Source of the DNA: Streptomyces sp. PsTaAH-137
GTDB taxonomy: Bacteria > Actinomycetota > Actinomycetes > Streptomycetales > Streptomycetaceae
Length of the DNA stretch: 64,000 bases
Direction: 5' to 3'
NCBI RefSeq assembly: GCF_003259365.1
Contig: NZ_QLLY01000001.1
Location: 742,888-806,887 of the forward strand
Position 1 is the first letter of the stretch. Each line of letters begins with the position of its first letter. The notes under the pieces were generated by a model. It did not search any database and was not told where the DNA came from. It worked only from the letters and a program-made list of their open reading frames with translations. The translations under genes and the position numbers were made by a program. Positions 1 to 7,954 of this stretch are shown here, piece after piece.

Positions 1-2
1 GC

Positions 3-269
3 GGCGCATTCGTCCGGCAGACCGGCATCGAGGTCATGGCGAAGCTCGGTGCGTTCAACGGCGCCGTCGCGCTCACCGCCCTCCTGCTGTCCTCCCTGGT
101 CACCGAGCAGCGCGCCACACGTCGCTCGGTCCAGCGAGCCTGCGACGAACTCGCCGAGGTGCTGGAACACCTCACGGCGGGGGAGAACCTGCCGGGCGTT
201 GCAGGTCAGCGGGGGCAGGACGGAGAGTTCGGTCCCCCCGGCCACGCCCCGACCCCACCGCGGGAGTGA
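3..269 (+). CDS. MASE1-domain membrane protein, C-terminal part
   Basis: The reading frame is open from the window edge and the gene begins upstream, so only about 88 codons are visible. The visible part has a last hydrophobic segment (around GAVALTALLLSSLVTEQRA) followed by a charged helix (CDELAEVLEHLTAGE). That pattern is what I know from the C-terminal end of actinobacterial MASE1 sensor-type membrane proteins. MASE1 is an integral membrane sensory module of unknown ligand. No output domain (GGDEF, kinase) follows, so this protein would be MASE1 alone or have its partner domain upstream. Family assignment rests on this short tail only. Confidence 0.6.
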   Translation, partial: GAFVRQTGIEVMAKLGAFNGAVALTALLLSSLVTEQRATRRSVQRACDELAEVLEHLTAGENLPGVAGQRGQDGEFGPPGHAPTPPRE

Positions 270-304
270 ACGCCGGGCGGCCCGAAGTGGTGCACAATGC
301 GGCG

Positions 305-523
305 ATGGACGTCGCCAAGATGGAACTCGCCCTGCAGAGGTACCAGGACGCGGTCGCCGCGCTGGACGCGGCCCGCACGGACCTGGAGGCCGAGGCCGCC
401 GCCGCCCTGCGCGCCGACGACGCCGTCCCCGAGGACTGGGCGCGGGTGTCGGAACTGACCGGCTGGAGCGAGCAGGAACTGCGCCGCCTGGTCACCGCGG
501 CGGACACTCTCGACCTTCGGTAG
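305..523 (+). CDS. Small hypothetical protein (helical, 72 aa)
   Basis: A short acidic, alanine-rich protein that I do not recognise. It starts with MDVAKMELALQRYQDAVAALD, which predicts an amphipathic helix, and ends with a GWSEQELRRLV segment that could be a small second helix pair. The ATG at 305 is preferred over an in-frame GTG at 266, because the earlier start would overlap the stop of the upstream gene and add a segment without helix character. Third-position GC is high, which supports coding. The DasR-like site and the chitinase promoter follow its stop, so it is not part of the chitinase unit. Confidence 0.6.
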   Translation: MDVAKMELALQRYQDAVAALDAARTDLEAEAAAALRADDAVPEDWARVSELTGWSEQELRRLVTAADTLDLR

Positions 524-556
524 GCGCCTTCGGCGCGGGCCGGGCTTTCCGAACCC

Positions 557-585
557 TTGACCCTGATGGTCCAGACCAATAGTTT
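557..585 (+). promoter_or_regulatory. Chitinase promoter with DasR-like operator
   Basis: TTGACC (557-562) and TAGTTT (580-585) form a -35/-10 pair with a 17-base spacer. The spacer is almost entirely TGGTCCAGACCA (567-578), a near-perfect palindrome close to the Streptomyces DasR responsive element (consensus ACTGGTCTAGACCACT). It is also close to the 12-base repeats described in chitinase promoters. Bound DasR would block polymerase, and GlcNAc-derived phosphosugars would relieve it. Confidence 0.75.
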
Positions 586-651
586 CGCGTGCAGGTAAGT
601 CCACTGTTCCGTACGGCACGTGCACCACGCCTCACAGGAATGAGCTCTGTC

Positions 652-1998
652 ATGCGCCTACGCCTGCGATCCCGCCTGCGCCGAAGACTTCTGACCCGGG
701 CGGCCGTCGCCGCCACCTCGCTCTCGCTGCTCGGCGCCATCGCGCCGGCCGCGTCCGCCCACGGCGGCCACCACGGCAGTCAGCACGACACCGCCCGCCG
801 CGTCGGCTACTTCACCCAATGGGGTGTCTACGGGCGGGACTTCCAGGTCCAGGACCTGGACCGCAGCGGCGCGGCCGCCCGGCTCACCCACATCAACTAC
901 GCGTTCGGCAACATCGGCACCGACGGCAAGTGCCTCATGGGCAACGTCCCCGGCGAGTCCGACCCCTGGGCCGACTACCAGCGACCGCTGGACGCCGAGA
1001 ACTCGGTGGACGGCGTCGCCGACACCGACACCCAGGCCCTCGCGGGCAACTTCAACCAGCTGCGGGAACTGAAGGCCGCGCACCCCGGCCTCAAGGTGAT
1101 GATCTCGCTGGGCGGCTGGTCCTGGTCCACGAACTTCTCGGACTCGGTCCGCACCCCCGCCGCCCGCAAGGCCCTCGTCGCCTCCTGCGTCGACCTCTAC
1201 CTCAAGGGCAACCTCCCGCAGGACGGCGCCCGCGGCGGCGCCGGCGCCGCGGCCGGTGTCTTCGACGGCGTCGACATCGACTGGGAGTGGCCCGGCTCCG
1301 AGGGCGACACCGACACCGTGTACCGCCCGGAGGACAAGCGGAACTTCACCGCCCTCGTCGCGGAGTTCCGCCGCCAGCTCGACGCCTACGGCCGCACGAA
1401 GCACCGGCACTACGAGCTGTCCGCGTTCGTGCCGACCGCACCCGCGAAGATCGACGCCGGGTTCGAGGTCTCCAAGATCATGAGGGACTTCGACTTCGTC
1501 AATCTCCAGGGCTACGACTTCCACGTCAGCGGCGAGAAGACGACGGCCCAGCAGTCCGCCCTGTACGCCCGGAACGACTTCAGCGTCGACGGCACGGTCG
1601 AGGCGTGGGAGCGGCGCGGCGCCCCGGCCCGCAAGCTCGTCGTCGGCATGCCGTTCTACGGGCAGGGCTGGACCGGCGTCACCGGCGGCGGCGACGGCCT
1701 GGGGCAGCCCGCCACGGCACCCGCCCCGGCGAAGTGGGCCAACGGCTACGCGGACTATAAGGAGTTGAAGGCGCTGGCGGACTCGGGCACGTACCGACTC
1801 CACCGCGATCCGCGCGGCGGCCACGCCTGGCTCTTCGACGGCACGACCCTGTGGACGTACGACGATCCGCAGGTGCTCGCGCAGAAGTCCCGCTACGTCA
1901 AGGCCAAGGGCCTCGGCGGCGCGATGTTCTGGTCCCTGGACGGCGACACCCCCGACGGGGAACTCGTACGGACCGTCGACCGGGCCCTCGGGCACTGA
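652..1998 (+). CDS. Secreted GH18 chitinase
   Basis: This glycoside hydrolase family 18 endo-chitinase cleaves beta-1,4-GlcNAc polymers outside the cell. From the ATG at 652, an arginine-rich n-region and hydrophobic core end at an AxA-type site (APAASA) before HGGHH, giving a signal peptide. The catalytic DxxDxDxE motif is DGVDIDWEW, with Asp205, Asp208, Asp210 and the acid Glu212. The SLGGWSWS strand of the TIM barrel and a C-terminal MFWSLDGD motif are also typical. No chitin-binding domain is present. Two earlier in-frame starts (589, 640) exist, but the AGGA at 636-639 is better spaced for 652. The DasR-like site upstream fits chitin/GlcNAc control. Confidence 0.93.
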   Translation: MRLRLRSRLRRRLLTRAAVAATSLSLLGAIAPAASAHGGHHGSQHDTARRVGYFTQWGVYGRDFQVQDLDRSGAAARLTHINYAFGNIGTDGKCLMGNVPGESDPWADYQRPLDAENSVDGVADTDTQALAGNFNQLRELKAAHPGLKVMISLGGWSWSTNFSDSVRTPAARKALVASCVDLYLKGNLPQDGARGGAGAAAGVFDGVDIDWEWPGSEGDTDTVYRPEDKRNFTALVAEFRRQLDAYGRTKHRHYELSAFVPTAPAKIDAGFEVSKIMRDFDFVNLQGYDFHVSGEKTTAQQSALYARNDFSVDGTVEAWERRGAPARKLVVGMPFYGQGWTGVTGGGDGLGQPATAPAPAKWANGYADYKELKALADSGTYRLHRDPRGGHAWLFDGTTLWTYDDPQVLAQKSRYVKAKGLGGAMFWSLDGDTPDGELVRTVDRALGH

Positions 1999-2002
1999 AC
2001 CA

Positions 2003-2042
2003 CGCACGCGGGACGGCTCCTCGACGGGCCGTCCCGCGTGCG
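2003..2042. terminator. Bidirectional hairpin terminator
   Basis: A perfect 15-base-pair stem (GCACGCGGGACGGC and its complement plus one flanking pair) with a 10-base loop lies between the convergent chitinase and the ATPase gene. There is no U-tract, as is common in high-GC actinobacteria. Confidence 0.75.
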
Positions 2043-2053
2043 CGGTTCCCGGG

Positions 2054-4135
2054 TCAGCGGGTCCGCTGCTGCCCCAGCACCGTGTGCAACAGCGAGTCCG
2101 GGGCCATCGTCTGCGCCCTGCGCACCTGATCCTCGTACTCCGCACTGCCCAGCAGCGCCCGGGTCCTGGCCCGCGTCAGCGCACACATCGGAAGCACCTC
2201 CGGCGTGCCGCGGCGGAGCAGGCCGACGGCGCTCCAGAACCGGTCGCTCGCCGCGATCGCGACGACCGCCCGCTCCGGATCGTCCTGCGCGCACCAGCTC
2301 GTGGCGAGCAGATCGAGCCCCATGGCGATGCCGAACTGGTCGCCGATGCGCTGCTTCGCGTCGAGCATGTCGCGCGCGTGGCCGGCCGCCTCCCGGTGGC
2401 GCTCCTCGATCAGCGCGATCAGGGCGAGCTGATAGTCCAGATAGGAACGGGTCCAGAACTCCCGCAGGTCCACGCAGACTTCGCGCTGCATCTCGGCCTC
2501 CCGCCGTGCCTGATCGAGACGCCCGGCACCGGTGAGCGCGAAGACGCGGACGAGACCGCACAGCATCAGTCCGAACGTGAGCGCCGGCCGGGGCGGATCC
2601 GCCCGGGTCGCGCCCGCCGGACGGTCGGCGGCGTCGCGCGGCGCCGGGACCCCTGCCCGCAGCGCCTCGTCTGCGCGGCTCAGCGCCGTGATCGGCTCGC
2701 CGTCGAGCAGCGCGGCCAGCCCTTCGAGGTAGACGGCCTGCCGTACGCCCTCGGTGTCTCCCGCGGCGAAGGCCTCCCGCAGGCTCGCCTGCGCGTGCGT
2801 GCGGCCCGTCACGTGGTCGCTCTGCAGGATCCGGGCCAGACCCAGGGTCCACAGGGCGCGGACCCGCCGCGGATCGTCGGGAGGGGCCACTTCGAGGGCG
2901 AGCTGCGCGTAGTAGGCCACCTCGTGCAGATGGCCCGAACAGACCCAGAAGAAGGCGGTGTTGCCGATGAGTTCGAGTGCCGTGGGATCCTCTGCGTCGA
3001 TCAGATGACGCGTCGCGAGACACACGTCGTGGAACAGGTCCCGCATCCGGGCGTACCAGTGCTGCTGCTCGGCGCCGAGCCAGCCGTCCCTCGCGCGCCG
3101 GCTCGTCTCCAGCATCGCGGCGGCGTGCCGCGCGGCGACGGCCGGTTCCTCGTCGAGCTCGCGCAGCCACATGCGGCCGTAGGCACGCACCGAGTCCAGC
3201 ATCCGGTAGCGGCCGTCGTGCAGGACCACCACGGACTTGCGCACGAGCCCCGTCAGCGCCTCGCGCAGCGTGTCGGCCGTCAGCGGACCGCCGAGGCAGA
3301 CCAGAGCCGCGAGGTCGGCGTCGAAGGAGCCGGGGAACACGGCGAGGCGTGCCCACAGCAGCCGCTCCACCGGACGGCACAGCTCGTGGCTCCACCCCAC
3401 CGCCGTACGCAACGCGCCGTGCCGCGACGGGTGGGGCCCCGCCTCCAGCCGGTCCAGTGCCTCCGGCTTCTCCTCCGTCAGGTCCCACGCCTCCTGGAGC
3501 GTCCGGTGCCGCAGCAGACCCGCCGCCAGTTCGAGGGCGAGCGGCACCCCCTCCAGGCGGGTGCACAGCCGCGTCGCCAGCAGCCGTTCCGTCGTGTCGC
3601 GCAGGGGGCGGCCCGCCGCGGTGGCCCGTGCCTCGAAGAGGGCGAAGCCGTCGGTCGCCGGGTCCAGCGGCCCCAGTACGACCACCGCCTCGCCCGCCGT
3701 GCCCAGCGCCTCCCTGCTGGTGACCAGCACCGTCAGCCGGGGGCACACCGTCAGCAGGTCCGCCACGAGGGACCGGGTGGTCTCCAACAGGTGTTCGCAG
3801 GAGTCGAGGACCAGCAGGACGCGCCGGTTGCCGAGCCAGTCGCACAGCGCTTCGACCAGCGTGCGTGAGGTGTGGTCTGACAGCCGGAGGGCGTCCGCGA
3901 CCGAGGCGGACAACAGGGCGTCGTTCTGGACCGGCCACAGATCGGCCCAGCACACCGCGTCGAAACCGGCCCAGTCGCCCCCGCGCGCACTCCGCAGCGC
4001 CAGCCGTGACTTCCCCATGCCGGCCCCGCCGGTCACGGTCACGAGCCCCGGCTCGCGCAGCAGTTGCCGCACCTCGGCCAGCTCGGCGTCCCGGCCCAGG
4101 CACGGCGTGGTCTCACTCGGCAGGTTGATCAGCAC
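2054..4135 (-). CDS. NB-ARC/AfsR-like ATPase regulator without DNA-binding domain
   Basis: A 693-residue STAND-type ATPase. Near the N terminus it has a Walker A loop (GGAGMGKS) and then a Walker B-like segment (VLLVLDSCEHLL). These are followed by the winged-helix-like region and a long alpha-helical, TPR-like C-terminal half. This is the layout of AfsR, SARP and LuxR-type large regulators, but no SARP domain precedes the ATPase and no LuxR helix-turn-helix follows it; the protein ends at LLHTVLGQQRTR. The GTG at 4135 follows GGGGAGAA, so I prefer it to a TTG at 4174. It may act as a signalling ATPase through a partner, or be a truncated regulator. Confidence 0.8.
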   Translation of the reverse strand: MLINLPSETTPCLGRDAELAEVRQLLREPGLVTVTGGAGMGKSRLALRSARGGDWAGFDAVCWADLWPVQNDALLSASVADALRLSDHTSRTLVEALCDWLGNRRVLLVLDSCEHLLETTRSLVADLLTVCPRLTVLVTSREALGTAGEAVVVLGPLDPATDGFALFEARATAAGRPLRDTTERLLATRLCTRLEGVPLALELAAGLLRHRTLQEAWDLTEEKPEALDRLEAGPHPSRHGALRTAVGWSHELCRPVERLLWARLAVFPGSFDADLAALVCLGGPLTADTLREALTGLVRKSVVVLHDGRYRMLDSVRAYGRMWLRELDEEPAVAARHAAAMLETSRRARDGWLGAEQQHWYARMRDLFHDVCLATRHLIDAEDPTALELIGNTAFFWVCSGHLHEVAYYAQLALEVAPPDDPRRVRALWTLGLARILQSDHVTGRTHAQASLREAFAAGDTEGVRQAVYLEGLAALLDGEPITALSRADEALRAGVPAPRDAADRPAGATRADPPRPALTFGLMLCGLVRVFALTGAGRLDQARREAEMQREVCVDLREFWTRSYLDYQLALIALIEERHREAAGHARDMLDAKQRIGDQFGIAMGLDLLATSWCAQDDPERAVVAIAASDRFWSAVGLLRRGTPEVLPMCALTRARTRALLGSAEYEDQVRRAQTMAPDSLLHTVLGQQRTR

Positions 4136-4166
4136 AGGTCGATTCTCCCCACAGGTCAGTCCGCAT

Positions 4167-4193
4167 GTCCCCAACTCTTCGGAAGGTGGGGAC
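4167..4193. repeat. Inverted repeat, possible terminator
   Basis: GTCCCCA (4167-4173) and TGGGGAC (4187-4193) face each other across 13 bases. They sit between two genes on the minus strand, downstream of the sulfite-oxidase-like gene and just upstream of the ATPase start. It could end the first transcript or serve as an operator for the second. Confidence 0.4.
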
Positions 4194-4270
4194 GGTACGG
4201 GGGCAGTTGTCTGTGGGAGCGAATCGGGACATCGCCTCCCCGGCGCCGAAGGCTTCCGGTTCTCGCCGCG

Positions 4271-5563
4271 TCAGGTCACCGTGACGGGGTGCCGCACCAC
4301 CGCGTCGAACAGATAGCCCTGCGTGTTGTACGCGGTGGTCGCCGGCTGGGTGCGCCCCGTCGTGTCGGTGGCCCGGGCCAGGAGCGCCGTCGGGCCGGTG
4401 GCCGTGGGGCGCCAGGGCAGCGACCAGCGCACCCAGTCGGCGCGGCGCGCGGTGTCGTGGAGCCGGGCGCGCCGCCAGCTGCGGCCCGCGTCCGTGCTGA
4501 CGTCGACGCGGGCGACCGTGCCCGAGCCGGACCAGGAGCGGCCCGTCAGACGGTGACCGGTGCGCGCCGCGAGCCGGGCGTTCCAAGGCAGTTCGAAGGC
4601 GGACTTGAGGGTCTGGCGGGAGAGCGGGGCGCTGCCCTCCGGCGGATACGCGTCACCGAACAGGCGGTAGAAGTCGGTGTTCCAGGGGGAGAAGAGCGGC
4701 TCGGCCGACACCTGGATGTCGCCGACCCATTTGATCGACGCGATCCCGATCCAGGACGGGACGATCAGCCGTACGGGAGCGCCGTGGTCGGGCGGCAGGG
4801 GTTCGCCGTTCATCTCGTAGGCGAGCAGCACGTCGTCCAGCGCCTTCGCGACGGGCAGCGGACGGCGTACGCGCCCCAGGTTCGTGCCGTCCGCCGTGAC
4901 GTAGTCGCCGTCGAGGCCGCGTGGCAGCACGTCGACCGCCGCCCGCCGCAGACCCGCGAGGCGCAGCACGTCGGCGAGGCGGGCGCCGCGCCAGCGGGCG
5001 GAGCCGATCGCGCCGAGCGTCCACGCCGTACCGCTGACGCTCTGGCCCTGCTGACTGGTGAAGAAGCCGCGGCCGTTGCCCGCGCACTCGACGAAGGCGG
5101 AACGGGGCGTGGCCGGCAGCGCCTTGAGGTCGTCGAGGGTGAAGGACCGTCCGCCACCTGCGAGTCCGTCGCCCCACACGCGCATGTTCCAGGTGTCCGC
5201 GTCCAGTTGAGGGGTGGTGGTGTGGTTGCGGACGAAGAAGCGGGAGACCGGCGTGTGATGTCCGGTGTCCGCGAACGAGGCGAAGTTCGCCTCCGCGTTC
5301 GTGCCGCGCACCGTGAACCACTCCTCGGGGAGCGGCTTCACGATCCCGGCCGCCGCCGGGACCGCGGCCCGGGCCGGCGCGGCGAACGCCGTGGGCAGCC
5401 CGGCCACCAGGCCCGTCGCCGCGAGCATCCGCAGCAGGTCGCGGCGCTCCACTCCGTCCGCGCGCGCCCGCCCGGCCAGCCACTGCCGCAGCCGCCGCCG
5501 GTCGTAGGCCGCCTCGTCGGTCGTCGCGTCCGCCGTCTCGGATACATCCGTCGGGATCATCAC
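4271..5563 (-). CDS. Tat-exported molybdopterin oxidoreductase (sulfite oxidase-like)
   Basis: A 430-residue molybdenum-cofactor enzyme of the sulfite oxidase family. Residues 39-66 form a Tat-type signal (ERRDLLRMLAATGLVAG... ending ARA). A FFVRNH motif follows at about 109-114, and the cofactor-coordinating cysteine is Cys160 in FVECAGNGRGFF. The C-terminal part (from about residue 320) resembles the Mo-co dimerisation, immunoglobulin-like domain, with DVSTDAGRSW. No heme or membrane anchor is seen, so it likely works in the envelope with a soluble electron acceptor. The substrate could be sulfite or another S/N oxide. The start has two adjacent ATGs (5563 and 5560). Confidence 0.88.
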   Translation of the reverse strand: MMIPTDVSETADATTDEAAYDRRRLRQWLAGRARADGVERRDLLRMLAATGLVAGLPTAFAAPARAAVPAAAGIVKPLPEEWFTVRGTNAEANFASFADTGHHTPVSRFFVRNHTTTPQLDADTWNMRVWGDGLAGGGRSFTLDDLKALPATPRSAFVECAGNGRGFFTSQQGQSVSGTAWTLGAIGSARWRGARLADVLRLAGLRRAAVDVLPRGLDGDYVTADGTNLGRVRRPLPVAKALDDVLLAYEMNGEPLPPDHGAPVRLIVPSWIGIASIKWVGDIQVSAEPLFSPWNTDFYRLFGDAYPPEGSAPLSRQTLKSAFELPWNARLAARTGHRLTGRSWSGSGTVARVDVSTDAGRSWRRARLHDTARRADWVRWSLPWRPTATGPTALLARATDTTGRTQPATTAYNTQGYLFDAVVRHPVTVT

Positions 5564-5684
5564 GCGGCGAGTGTAGGAAGCGGCTCACCGCGTGGCCCAG
5601 GGCAACTCCGGCCCCGCAACACGGTGTTCACACGACGGGCCCGGCAGGCGGGATTTCATGCAGCTGCAATGATCTACCCCTCAA

Positions 5685-6431
5685 GTGGCTGTTACACATG
5701 AGGGCGTGATCCCCACAGCGCCGGCCGCACCGAGCACCCACCCGCTGGACAACGCGGTCTGGGCCGCACTCGCCGGCCCGCACGCCCACCTCGCCCAGCG
5801 CGTGGGACGTGCCGCCCGCTACCCGGCCGATGTCTACGCGTACGCCGCGCTCGCCGACCCGGCGGACCCCGCGGCCTGGGCCGACCTGCACACGCTCGCG
5901 GGGTCCGGGAACACCGTACGGATCAAGGGAGTCGAGAGCGTGCCGCCCGGCTGGGAGGTCGTCGGCGGCGGACGGGGCGTGCAGCTCGTCGACACCGGGC
6001 TGCGGGCCGAGCCCGCCCCGGAAGCGGTGCGGCTCGGCCCCGACGACGTACCCGACATGCTCGACCTGGTCACCCGCACCCGGCCGGGACCGTTCCTGCC
6101 GCGCACCGTCGCCCTCGGCACCTACCTCGGCATCCGGCACCGGGGACGCCTCGTCGCCATGGCCGGGGAACGCCTGAGACCGCCCGGCTGGACGGAGATC
6201 AGCGCCGTCTGCACCGACCCGGAACACCGCGGCAGGGGACTGGCCACCCGGCTGGTCCGCGCCGTCGCCGCCGGTATCCGCGACCGCGGTGACACCCCGC
6301 TGCTGCACGCCTCCGCGACCAACACCCAGGCCATCCGCCTGTACGAGGCGATCGGCTTCACCCTGCGCCGCCGGACCCGCATCCTTCAGGTGCGCACGCC
6401 CGGAACACACCGCGCGGCGGAGACGTTGTGA
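5685..6431 (+). CDS. GNAT-family N-acetyltransferase (FR47-like)
   Basis: The C-terminal half carries the FR47/GNAT acetyl-CoA fold. EISAVCTDPEHRGRGLATRLVRA contains the pyrophosphate-binding Q/RxxGxG/A loop as RGRGLA, and the terminal ASATNTQAIRLYEAIGF is the usual last GNAT helix and strand. The N-terminal 100 residues form the less conserved half seen in actinobacterial FR47-type proteins. The acceptor substrate is unknown. The start is uncertain: GTG at 5685 has no clear ribosome site, GTG at 5706 is an alternative. The gene ends 47 bases before a sulfur-type leader peptide, so the leader's promoter must lie in its 3' end or in that short gap. Confidence 0.85.
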   Translation: MAVTHEGVIPTAPAAPSTHPLDNAVWAALAGPHAHLAQRVGRAARYPADVYAYAALADPADPAAWADLHTLAGSGNTVRIKGVESVPPGWEVVGGGRGVQLVDTGLRAEPAPEAVRLGPDDVPDMLDLVTRTRPGPFLPRTVALGTYLGIRHRGRLVAMAGERLRPPGWTEISAVCTDPEHRGRGLATRLVRAVAAGIRDRGDTPLLHASATNTQAIRLYEAIGFTLRRRTRILQVRTPGTHRAAETL

Positions 6432-6478
6432 CGCACGACGGCATACGCACCACGGACCGGCGGACGGAGGCGCGGCAC

Positions 6479-6604
6479 ATGCGACGACCGCTCCGGCCCC
6501 GTGCCCCGCGCCCGACGGCCCTGCGCCCGCGCCGCGTCGTCCGCCTCCACACCCGGCCGCACATCGATCTGCGGCGCGTGGCCGGCGCGCTCTGTCGCCC
6601 CTGA
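6479..6604 (+). CDS. Sulfur-type leader peptide (41 aa)
   Basis: A GGAGG eight bases before the ATG precedes a 41-codon arginine-rich peptide ending in RPHIDLRRVAGALCRP. The HIDLxRVxxAxC signature is that of the actinobacterial putative leader peptides found in front of cysteine and sulfur-assimilation genes. The single cysteine codon (TGT, 6593-6595) sits three codons from the stop. Stalling there when cysteinyl-tRNA is short could change the fold or decay of the downstream RNA. It is followed by a 116-base untranslated stretch and then three flavin-dependent monooxygenases, so I read it as a cis-acting regulator of that operon. Confidence 0.8.
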   Translation: MRRPLRPRAPRPTALRPRRVVRLHTRPHIDLRRVAGALCRP

Positions 6605-6720
6605 CCTTCCCCCCGCCCCCGCCCCGTGCCGTCCCGCACGCCCGGGTGGGGATCCCGTCTCCGCCGCCCCGCACGAGGGCCCGGCGTCCTCGTCACGGAC
6701 CTCCAGGAAGGCACCGACTC

Positions 6721-7935
6721 GTGTCCTCAACACCCGCTTCCCCCTTGCATCTCGCCGTCGCCCTGGACGGCACGGGCTGGCACCCGGCCTCCTGGCGCGA
6801 TCCGGTGTCCCGCCCCCGGGACCTGTTCACCGCGGCCCACTGGACCGGCCTGGTCCAGGAGGCCGAGCGCGGACTGCTCGACTTCGTGACCATCGAGGAC
6901 GGGCTCGGCCCGCAGTCCTCCCGGTTCCCCGCCCCCGACGACCGCACCGACCAGGTCCGCGGCCGTCTCGACGCCGTCCTCATCGCCTCCCGGGTGGCCC
7001 CGCTCACCCGCCACATAGGTCTCGTGCCGACGGCGATCGCCACCCACACCGAGCCGTTCCACCTCTCCAAGGCGATCGCCACCCTCGACTACGTCAGCAC
7101 CGGCCGCGCCGGACTGCGCGTCCAGATCTCCCCCCGGGCGAACGAGGCCGACCACTTCGGCCGCCGTACCGTCCCGCGCATCGAACTGAGCGATCTGCCG
7201 AACCCCGCGGAGGCGGTCACCGACCTCTTCGACGAGGCCGCCGACTACGTCGAGGTGGTCCGCAGGCTGTGGGACAGCTGGGAGGACGGCGCCGAGATCA
7301 GGGACGCATCCACCGGCCGCTTCATCGACCGCGACAAGCTGCACTACATCGACTTCGAGGGCCGGTACTTCCACGTCAAGGGCCCCTCCATCACGCCCCG
7401 GCCGCCCCAGGGACAGCCGCTCGTCACCGCGCTCGCCCACGACACCGTCCCCTACCGGCTCGTGGCCCGCGCCGCCGACGTCGGCTACATCACCCCGCAC
7501 GACTCCGCCGGGGCCCGGTCGATCGTCGACCGGATCCGCGCCGAGCAGCAGGCGGCGGGGCGCGCCGACGAGACCCTGCACGTCTTCGGCGATCTCGTGG
7601 TCTTCCTCGACGACGAGCCGGGCGCCGCGCGGGCCCGCAAGGAACGGCTCGACGCGCTCGCGGGGGAGCCGTACACCAGCGACGCCCTCGTCTTCACCGG
7701 CACCCCCACCGAACTCGCGGACCTGCTCCAGGCGTTGGCGAGCGGCGGCCTCTCCGGATTCCGGCTGCGGCCCGCCGTCGACGGACACGACCTCCCGGCG
7801 ATCACCCGCACGCTCGTGCCCGAACTCCAGCGCCGCGGCGCGTTCCGCACCGCCTACGAGGCCGACACCCTGCGCGGCCTCCTCGGCCTGAGCCGGCCCG
7901 CCAACCGCTACGCCCCGCACGCCGCCACCGCCTGA
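6721..7935 (+). CDS. LLM-class flavin-dependent monooxygenase 1
   Basis: A 404-residue luciferase-like TIM-barrel flavoprotein. It is similar in layout to alkanesulfonate and nitrilotriacetate-type monooxygenases, which use FMNH2 supplied by a separate reductase. LDFVTIEDG near residue 60, HIGLVPTAIATHTEPFH near 100 and a C-terminal GFRLRPA segment mark the fold. The GTG at 6721 follows AGGAAGG with good spacing. It is the first gene of a three-gene unit behind the sulfur leader peptide, so a role in releasing sulfur from an organosulfur compound is likely. No reductase is encoded nearby. Confidence 0.85.
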   Translation: MSSTPASPLHLAVALDGTGWHPASWRDPVSRPRDLFTAAHWTGLVQEAERGLLDFVTIEDGLGPQSSRFPAPDDRTDQVRGRLDAVLIASRVAPLTRHIGLVPTAIATHTEPFHLSKAIATLDYVSTGRAGLRVQISPRANEADHFGRRTVPRIELSDLPNPAEAVTDLFDEAADYVEVVRRLWDSWEDGAEIRDASTGRFIDRDKLHYIDFEGRYFHVKGPSITPRPPQGQPLVTALAHDTVPYRLVARAADVGYITPHDSAGARSIVDRIRAEQQAAGRADETLHVFGDLVVFLDDEPGAARARKERLDALAGEPYTSDALVFTGTPTELADLLQALASGGLSGFRLRPAVDGHDLPAITRTLVPELQRRGAFRTAYEADTLRGLLGLSRPANRYAPHAATA

Positions 7936-7954
7936 GCCGGAGGGACCTTCGACC

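Noticed and set aside
658..2145. Long minus-strand ORF of 495 codons across the chitinase gene
   Set aside because: It is a shadow of the GC-rich third positions of the chitinase; the product is low-complexity Gly/Val/Ala/Arg and has no motifs.
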